Assembly (NCBI GenBank): GCA_949710005.1
Contig: OX453274.1
Coordinates: forward strand, 2,721,655 to 2,785,654
From: Ricordea florida
Taxonomy: Eukaryota; Cnidaria; Anthozoa; Corallimorpharia; Ricordeidae
Direction of reading: 5' to 3'
DNA: 64,000 bases
Positions 61,545 through 64,000 of the stretch are shown here, piece after piece. A program made the translations under genes and the position numbers. Each line of letters begins with the position of its first letter. Within the stretch, counting starts at the first letter, position 1. Below the pieces are notes generated by a model. That model was given only the letters and a program-made list of their open reading frames with translations, searched no databases and was not told the origin of the DNA.

Positions 61545-61842
61545 TATAAATACTCAGGTGATTATACAAAATCGCGCGCTCTGATTGGTTCGCTATCTCG
61601 GATTATGAGCCGATAATCACCTCGACGAACAAAATGGCCGCCAGTCGTTCGCGCGCTTGAGATGAAATAAATTTTTCCGTGTTGTTCAATGCTTTTCTTT
61701 TCTTTTTTGAAATAATCATCTGTGTATTTATACTAAAACAATTATTCGCCTCAGGCTCAGTGATTCTCGTTGAATATTCACCTCGACTTCGTCTCGGTGA
61801 GTATTCACCGAGAATCACTTCGCCTTCGGCGAATAATTGTTA
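61545..61842. mobile_element. Short hairpin-ended element, copy 1 (family H2)
   Basis: It is about 90% identical by eye to 63258-63556. It opens AGTATAAATACTCAGG, has CGCGCTCTGATTGGTTCGC at 61574-61592 and AAAATGGCCGCCAG at 61631, and closes with a ~105-bp palindrome (AACAATTATTCGCCTC ... GGCGAATAATTGTT) containing GAATATTCACC. The tail of another repeat abuts its left edge at 61517-61538. Confidence 0.85.
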
Positions 61843-61852
61843 ATAAGTAATT

Positions 61853-62288
61853 CAGGGTTCATACAAAAAATTGCAACCATTTTTCAAGGACTTTTCAAGG
61901 ACTTTTCAAGGATCAAATGTGATTTTCAAGGACCCCAAACAGGAATTTAATTTCAGGGATGGCAAATACAAATAGACATACATGTACGCATATTCCAAAC
62001 TAACAGGTTTTCAAGGCCACAAGTTTTTGCTCCACCTCCGTCTGACTTGCTGTTATCCTTAGTTAGCTTATTTTGCTGTGTTGCGAGTTCATTGACATCA
62101 GAAAAAGAATAACAATGCAAAGCAACTTTGCTTTCGACTCCACCGCGTTCGAAGGTTGAGAAAATTCAAGGACTTTTCAAGGACTTGTAAAGAAATTCAA
62201 GGACTTTTCAAGGATAAATTGAGTTCAAGGACTTTTCAAGGACTCCCCCTAAAATTCAAGGACTTTTCAAGACTGTGCGAACCCTGTA
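61853..62288. mobile_element. Non-autonomous element with CAGGGTTC ends and internal CAAGGACTTTT repeats
   Basis: The ends CAGGGTTCATAC and GTGCGAACCCTG are imperfect inverted repeats, with TAATT on both outer sides as a possible target duplication. Near each end, TTTTCAAGGACTTTTCAAGG recurs in tandem (about 4 units left, 6 right). CAGGG-type ends recall hAT elements; that assignment is tentative. Confidence 0.65.
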
Positions 62289-62507
62289 ATTATGACTCAG
62301 TCAAAGTCAGAGGCTCAAGCAAACACTTGTATTTTAGTTAAAAAGGATACAGGATGAAGTTTGTCATTTGGGTCAGAATCCCTTGAATGAATATCTTGAA
62401 TCCCTTGACACCAGGTTTTAGGTAGTGAACATATCACACAGTGCCAGTATAAAGTCAATGAAAACTGGGTTTCTTTACTCCAAGAAGTTAACATCAATTT
62501 AATATGT

Positions 62508-64000
62508 CTATCCCGCATGGCAGAATTGCTGCATCATGACCGAGCACAAACTTAAAATTTGTAGATATTCGTCGGCCCCATCACAAAGACACTTGTCTAC
62601 CACCTACAAGAAACAACAACAAAATGTAACCATTTCATAAGTGAAAGATCATCATAGTTATGTGGGCAGCACAAGCAGTAACAAAGATAACTTGAAAAAA
62701 AATTCAGGCTGGAATGGGATTTGAACCCATGACATTTGTAATAGCATTGCATAATGCTTTCACAAAGTCATGGGTTTGAATCCCATTTAAGCTTGAATTT
62801 TTTTCAGGTTATTTTTGTAACTGCTTAAGTTGGGTATATAACTGCGATGATCTTTCACATGAGAAATTTTGGTTCCGCAGTTCACATATATGAAATTTTC
62901 ATATATTCACATTCTCATAAATGCAATAAGCTTGATATGTGACAAGTACAATGGACAAATAACAAGAGATCTTTGAAAGGATGTTTTAGTTTTGGATTCA
63001 CGGCAAGTGATTGGCCAAAGAATCTCAGACCACTAAACTAATAATAAGTAACGCTAAAACCAATTGTCTGTCACATAAAAAGCGAGTCACACAAGAAATG
63101 TGGCAGATTCTACTTACAGCCAGTTTTTCAATGATGGCTGATTTCTGGTGGTCAGTTAACTCAGACATTTCAACAATCCTGTCATGAATCTGTCACAAAA
63201 ATAACAATTAAATTAATATAACATGCCATCAAACACTGGAAATGTTTTTACACAAAATTAGTATAAATACTCAGGTGATTATACAAAATCGCGCGCTCTG
63301 ATTGGTTCGCTATCTCGGATTATCAGCCGATCATCACCTCGACGAACAAAATGGCTGCCAGTTGTTCGCGCGCTTTTGATGAAATAAAATTTTGTGTTGT
63401 AAAATGCTTTTCTTTTCTTTTTTGAAGTAATCAACTGTGTATTTATACTAAAATAATTATTCGCCTCAGGCTCAGTGATTCTCGGTGAATATTCACCTCG
63501 ACTTCATCTCGGTGAATATTCACCGAGAATCACTTCGCCTTTGGCGAATAATTGTTAATTATTGTTACCGGTACTTGAATCCTACTTACTTTACTGTTCT
63601 AAACTGCCTTTTAAATGCATCAAAACATGATGAAAGCAAGGAAGCAACATCACAGAGAAAAAGCAAACTCAAATAATTTTGCTTCTATCGCACAAGAAAG
63701 CAAACCAAGATTAGGTCTAGTGCCAATAGAAAAACATAAGAAACAAAGTTCTTCAGAGAGAAACATACCTGGCTTATAATCTGTGATGCTGCATGACCTT
63801 CTGCTATGATATCCTGAAGGGACAATTGCAGGAAGACAACTTTTAATCATCAGAACAAAAGTTAGCAAGAGGGGACCTACCAAGATGACAACTAATTATC
63901 AGAGTTAGACTGCCTTCAATGGACTAGACTGTGGCCTCTATTTCTAAGTCAGTTTTCTCTTACTTTAACAGTAGAGTCCAGTTTGTCATAGGAATCTGAC
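62508..64000 (-). CDS. RFC4: RFC4, replication factor C subunit 4 (3' end only)
   Basis: Four exons are visible: >63964-64000 ([12 protein letters not shown]), 63769-63813 ([15 protein letters not shown]), 63118-63189 ([20 protein letters not shown] then EKLA) and 62508-62603 ([20 protein letters not shown] then [11 protein letters not shown] and stop). All join in phase. They match the helical C-terminal collar domain of RFC4 (DLIDEGHAA..., [20 protein letters not shown] in human). RFC4 is one of five subunits of the clamp loader that opens PCNA during DNA replication and repair. The AAA+ ATPase part lies beyond the window edge. The gene carries an H2 element in the intron between 63189 and 63769. 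Confidence 0.93.
62701..62800. repeat. Inverted pair of tRNA-like B boxes in RFC4 intron
   Basis: AATTCAGGCTGGAATGGGAT with TTGAACCCATGAC at 62701-62733 pairs with GTCATGGGTTTGAATCCCAT at 62767 followed by TTAAGCTTGAATT, around a 34-nt loop. GGTTTGAATCC is a polymerase III B box. It looks like two SINE ends joined head to head. Confidence 0.6.
63258..63556. mobile_element. Short hairpin-ended element, copy 2 (family H2)
   Basis: Colinear with 61545-61842 over the full length: CTCTGATTGGTTCGC at 63295-63309, AAAATGGCTGCCAGTTG at 63348, then the closing palindrome ending GGCGAATAATTGTTAA. It lies inside an RFC4 intron. Confidence 0.85.

Larger units (their letters stand above)
59179..62507. 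other. Intergenic, repeat-rich
   Basis: Upstream of receptor copy B and downstream of RFC4. A diverged local duplication links 59570-59640 and 59750-59815 (TCTGAAAATNATT ... CTTATGCGAAACA). Repeat copies lie at 60380-60610, 60840-61030, 61545-61842 and 61853-62288. No gene is supported; the 81-codon frame at 59693-59938 has no recognisable features and overlaps the duplication. Confidence 0.5.

Noticed and set aside
62156-62341. FKDFSR repeat peptide
   Set aside because: It is the translation of the CAAGGACTTTT tandem in a mobile element.

Overview
The window looks like nuclear DNA of an anthozoan cnidarian, probably a stony coral. It is AT-rich, its genes are compact and intron-rich with GT-AG splice sites and animal protein families, and the introns and spacers are packed with short inverted-repeat elements and tRNA-derived SINEs of the kind familiar from coral genomes. 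The organism call is an inference; no search was run. Gene models below were built by reading splice sites and reading phase by eye, and for the complete genes every exon junction keeps frame. | Layout. At 0.76-5.84 kb two housekeeping genes are divergent: PIN4 (parvulin prolyl isomerase, minus) and GPALPP1 (GPALPP-motif protein, plus), with 237 bp between start codons. From 8.59 to 24.29 kb lies a 26-exon minus-strand GAP1-family Ras GTPase-activating protein (RASA2/RASA3 type: C2-C2-RasGAP-PH-BTK zinc motif). A small plus-strand gene may overlap its 3' side (7.12-8.98 kb, weak). From 24.3 to 30.2 kb there is no convincing gene, but a stack of inverted-repeat elements, a long foldback, a perfect 48-bp-arm palindrome and a nested LINE 3' end. 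At 30.3-32.1 kb is a secreted PAN-EGF-discoidin protein (minus), and at 33.5-34.4 kb the end of an unrecognised cysteine-containing gene (minus). A monocarboxylate-transporter-like SLC16 gene (plus, 3 exons) occupies 36.7-39.0 kb. | From 39.7 to 59.2 kb two tandem paralogous Cys-loop receptor genes (glycine/GABA-A-like, predicted anion channels, both minus) share an eight-exon structure with the same phases, and five of the eight exons have identical lengths. An intron of the first copy holds a ~3.2 kb satellite of about 104 copies of a 31-bp monomer with visible higher-order structure; the matching intron of the second copy holds one diverged monomer. The window ends inside RFC4 (clamp-loader subunit, minus, last four exons visible). 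| Working together: PIN4, GPALPP1, RASA and RFC4 are general cell-maintenance and signalling genes with no evident functional link; the two receptor genes are a tandem duplicate pair. The most notable non-genic structure is the intronic satellite with its solitary counterpart in the paralogue, followed by dispersed inverted-repeat elements that carry the same CCAAT plus AAAATGGC promoter-like pair, and several dispersed motifs resembling hammerhead ribozyme cores.
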